From: Dehalococcoidales bacterium | Lineage (GTDB): Bacteria; Chloroflexota; Dehalococcoidia; Dehalococcoidales; Fen-1064 | Assembly (NCBI GenBank): GCA_028713395.1 | Contig: JAQTOJ010000001.1 | Span: 1 to 39,008 of the forward strand | Length of the DNA: 39,008 nt | Direction of reading: 5' to 3' | Shown here: positions 36,805 to 39,008 of the stretch, piece by piece | Layout: each line of letters starts with the position of its first letter | Position numbering within the stretch: the first letter of the stretch is position 1 | The notes under the pieces: generated by a model | Database searches by the model: none | What the model was told of the DNA's origin: nothing | The model's input: the letters and a program-made list of their open reading frames with translations, nothing else | Made by a program: the position numbers and the translations under genes

Positions 36805-38261
36805 TACCGTATACGCTGATAAGCAAGATCAATGGAAACACCGTGTTTTTCTGAATACTTCTTGGCGCGAATCATTCTTTGTCTCTCATGAGTAAAACTG
36901 CCTTGTGGAATGCGTTGAACTTTCTTGGGCCGGACAGGCTTTAACATACAAGCATAACGTACTTCGTCGGCGATATGATCGGCCTGATTATCCGTTTCTA
37001 CATCGTCAGGATTTTTACCTTGTTTTAACTCCAACATGGTCAACCAAAACCATTTATGGTTGTTAAAAACAAATAAATTTGGTGTTTCTTTGATTTCACC
37101 AGTCGAGGCATTGATATCTTCCTCCAACTGAAGCCGCTTATGAACTTGTAGCCAGCCTTGGATACGATCATTGTCGGCCTTCATGAAAAATACGCCTTCG
37201 GCCATCATATCCTCGTAAACGGACGGGCCTCGAACCTCGTTTCGACGAGTATCAGGCATATTGTTCCAAATTGATGGGTCGGCGATGCGAAATCTTACTT
37301 TTTCTCCCTTTTCTCGTTCTAAAATGCCTCTCGCCACCTCGTAGGCTGGCATTTTAAGGCCCGTATCCATCTCGTTCCCCTTACAGCCGTACCATTCTCG
37401 ATATCGGTATAGCCTGCCGTCGTAATCGACAGCATACCAACCGCATGAAAATGGTTTAGAGTATCCCCAGTCCATAACCATGAACTTTTCCCACTCTGGC
37501 GGGACATCAAAAGGCTCTACACCGTGTGTTGTTGTGGATAATTCGGTAAAAAATTGACCTTCAAAGGCATCCCAAACACCATAACGAAGCCTTAATTTCT
37601 CAATTTCCGGTAATGCCTCTAAACGCGCCATGTATTCCGGATCGTTTAGATACAGCGTTGGGTTGTCTTCTATCTTTGCCGGTATAAAAATACGGGAAAT
37701 ACGTACTTCTCTGCCATCTGCTAAATGGGCATTGCTAATATACGTCTTGCCAGGCTCAGCATTTAATACAAAACGCTCTTTTACCCACTGATGACCTACA
37801 CCGCCAGGGTTTGTCGTAGAACGAACCCTAGGTGGTATTTCATGATCCGTCGTTCTGACACGAGATAACAGGTATGTATATTGTATTTCTGAGAACTGTG
37901 TTAGCTCGTCAAATCCTACAAAGTGATAATCCTGTCCCTGATAATTATATCTATCCGTCTCGTGCTGCATATGCCCGAGCTTTATCGTAGCTCCGCTCGG
38001 AAAATACCAACGATGCTCGGTAGAGCGATAAACACCGCCCAATGCTGGGTATCGCTGGAAGCAGCGGTCTATGATTTCTTGCAGTTGAGGGAATGTCCTA
38101 CGAAGCAAAATAGCCTTGTAGTTAGATTTACCGATGTACCGTGTAACCAATGCTATTAAACAATCAGTCTTGCCTGGCCCAGCACTGCCACCAAATAACG
38201 CCTCGAATTCACCCCTGCTGCAAAACTCTGTTTGCGCTCCTGGATGCGGTGCCCAATTCAT
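36804..38261 (-). CDS. Terminase large subunit, 485 aa
   Basis: Walker A is FGGSAGPGKT (residues 23-32), Walker B HFVGFDE (113-119), the coupling motif RSTTNPGGVGHQWVKERF (147-164), and the RNase-H-like nuclease starts at FMVMDWGYSKPF near residue 275. Complete and of normal length for phage packaging ATPases. ATGA overlap with the small subunit and 1-nt overlap with the portal gene. Confidence 0.95.
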   Translation of the reverse strand: MNWAPHPGAQTEFCSRGEFEALFGGSAGPGKTDCLIALVTRYIGKSNYKAILLRRTFPQLQEIIDRCFQRYPALGGVYRSTEHRWYFPSGATIKLGHMQHETDRYNYQGQDYHFVGFDELTQFSEIQYTYLLSRVRTTDHEIPPRVRSTTNPGGVGHQWVKERFVLNAEPGKTYISNAHLADGREVRISRIFIPAKIEDNPTLYLNDPEYMARLEALPEIEKLRLRYGVWDAFEGQFFTELSTTTHGVEPFDVPPEWEKFMVMDWGYSKPFSCGWYAVDYDGRLYRYREWYGCKGNEMDTGLKMPAYEVARGILEREKGEKVRFRIADPSIWNNMPDTRRNEVRGPSVYEDMMAEGVFFMKADNDRIQGWLQVHKRLQLEEDINASTGEIKETPNLFVFNNHKWFWLTMLELKQGKNPDDVETDNQADHIADEVRYACMLKPVRPKKVQRIPQGSFTHERQRMIRAKKYSEKHGVSIDLAYQRIR

Positions 38262-38644
38262 GCGGCCTTATGGATTGGGACGACTTTAGACGGATCTGGT
38301 CTTTCTTCAGGCAAAAATATCGTAGGCTCCACTTTATTTTCCGTAACAACATGCTTCTCTGCGGCCTGTACCTTAATCTGGTCTGTTAGCATTTTGTAAA
38401 ACGCCCTAGCCTCGTTTTTATCTTCAGAATAAAGACGTTCAGCAAAATTCTCTTGCCATGTCTGGCCTTGCTTCTTTGCCTCTTTTTTCAAGGCTTTAAA
38501 TAGATCTTTTAACTCACTTTCTCTAACTCCGAATATAGGAATTCGCTTCTTTGGCCCCGACCCTTTCCTAGCGCCACCTCGTTTAGTAGTTCCTTCTCTT
38601 TGAGAATTAGTAAACTCGTTTAATTTCTTAGGGCCTGTACTCAT
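38258..38644 (-). CDS. Terminase small subunit candidate, 128 aa
   Basis: A basic, flexible N-terminus with an AT-hook-like RGGARKGSGPKKR motif, then a helical region (LKDLFKALKKEAKKQGQTWQ) and FAERLYSEDKNEARAFYKML. Position right before the large subunit and the DNA-binding character support the role of site recognition for packaging. No classical HTH is obvious. Confidence 0.65.
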   Translation of the reverse strand: MSTGPKKLNEFTNSQREGTTKRGGARKGSGPKKRIPIFGVRESELKDLFKALKKEAKKQGQTWQENFAERLYSEDKNEARAFYKMLTDQIKVQAAEKHVVTENKVEPTIFLPEERPDPSKVVPIHKAA

Positions 38645-38932
38645 TTATATGATATAGCCGTAAATCTGTGCTGAAGCAGCCGTACCACTTATGTCGTAAT
38701 AGATCGTATTCGTGTTGTCTACGAGAACAGCTTGATAAGGAAAATCACCGGCGGTGATCGTAGACATATCAAATATTTTCTGGCCAAGCGGGCCATCTTT
38801 ACGGATAATCACCGCAGCGGCAGCACTGTTATTCGTAGATATTAAAACCTTGATGGCTTTGCATCCACTATTAGTGATATCTATTGTGCCTGTACCAGTA
38901 ATTTTTCCATCGGTTAAATTGCGTAAGAACAT
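38645..38932 (-). CDS. Small beta-rich protein, 95 aa
   Basis: Unrecognised. Beta pattern with Thr/Ile/Gly (MFLRNLTDGKITGTGTIDIT and ALVDN..YYDISGTAASAQIY), reminiscent of small virion decoration or fibre-tip proteins. First gene of the late operon; AGAGGAC precedes its ATG. Confidence 0.55.
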   Translation of the reverse strand: MFLRNLTDGKITGTGTIDITNSGCKAIKVLISTNNSAAAAVIIRKDGPLGQKIFDMSTITAGDFPYQAVLVDNTNTIYYDISGTAASAQIYGYII

Positions 38933-39008
38933 TATGTGTCCTCTGTAAGTAATTAATTTAATTAGTATAAACTATTCAATAATTGTGAATGCGGGTGCCC
39001 GCGTGGGG
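38933..39008 (-). promoter_or_regulatory. Late operon leader and window end
   Basis: AT-rich with a -10-like TATACT on the minus strand (about 38974-38969), but no good -35. The outermost 20 bases hold a GCGGG-TG-CCCGC palindrome and the CCCGCGTGGGG repeat shared with 7-17. This is where a packaging (cos/pac) site is expected, immediately upstream of terminase. Confidence 0.45.

Noticed and set aside
1..39008. tRNA genes
   Set aside because: No cloverleaf with a T-loop GTTCRA pattern and CCA-proximal stem was noticed by eye; a covariance search would be needed to be sure.
1..39008. Integrase, excisionase or diversity-generating reverse transcriptase
   Set aside because: No tyrosine or serine recombinase motifs and no reverse transcriptase or template-repeat pair near the fibre gene were found.

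Overview
The window looks like an essentially complete tailed-phage genome of about 39 kb (roughly 40% GC by eye). It has a full packaging, head and tail module, a lysis set, no integrase, no DNA polymerase and no long tape-measure gene. Short overlapping genes, a 615-aa portal, a scaffold gene and large internal-protein-like genes suggest a podovirus (short-tailed) layout. The host is probably a Gram-negative proteobacterium: the phage carries csrA, a secreted beta-barrel protein ending in Phe, a NinB homologue, a 3TM-type holin and a BPSL0761-family protein. No host can be named from sequence alone.

Layout. Bases 178-2515 (minus): accessory genes (cupin-like, GT2 glycosyltransferase, GNAT-like). 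2558-3242 (plus): three small genes (zinc ribbon, secreted Cys-rich protein, membrane protein). 3318-10835 (minus): a leftward early operon of many tiny, tightly coupled genes, with a Q-like zinc-finger protein, a PD-(D/E)XK-like nuclease, DUF1364, NinB, a replication protein, an HNH-AP2 homing endonuclease and a Cro-like regulator at its head. 10836-10958: divergent control region. 10959-15722 (plus): rightward early operon, including a hexanucleotide-repeat gene, a possible ssDNA-annealing protein, csrA, the beta-barrel gene and a second HNH gene. It ends at a strong terminator at 15750-15775. 38932-15766 (minus): late operon running from terminase, portal, scaffold and major capsid through connector and tail genes to tail fibre, endolysin, DUF1353 and holin. 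A sugar/methyl-transfer cluster (28331-30950) sits inside it.

Most notable. (1) A group I intron with a LAGLIDADG endonuclease splits the gene after the major capsid; its first exon appears to be only 8 nt. (2) A roughly 310-nt hairpin-dense stretch at 9390-9700 has three tandem tetraloop hairpins and long-range stems, and is a candidate uncharacterised structured RNA. (3) A second stem-rich block lies at 7066-7330, next to a putative plus-strand small RNA at 7422-7513 that runs against the operon. (4) Interleaved inverted repeats cover the start of the connector gene at 27918-27998. (5) There is a run of 27- to 40-residue membrane-protein genes at 8204-8820. Fourteen short genes reported here are at most 59 codons long and were found by reading the sequence directly, mostly from stop/start overlaps with neighbours.
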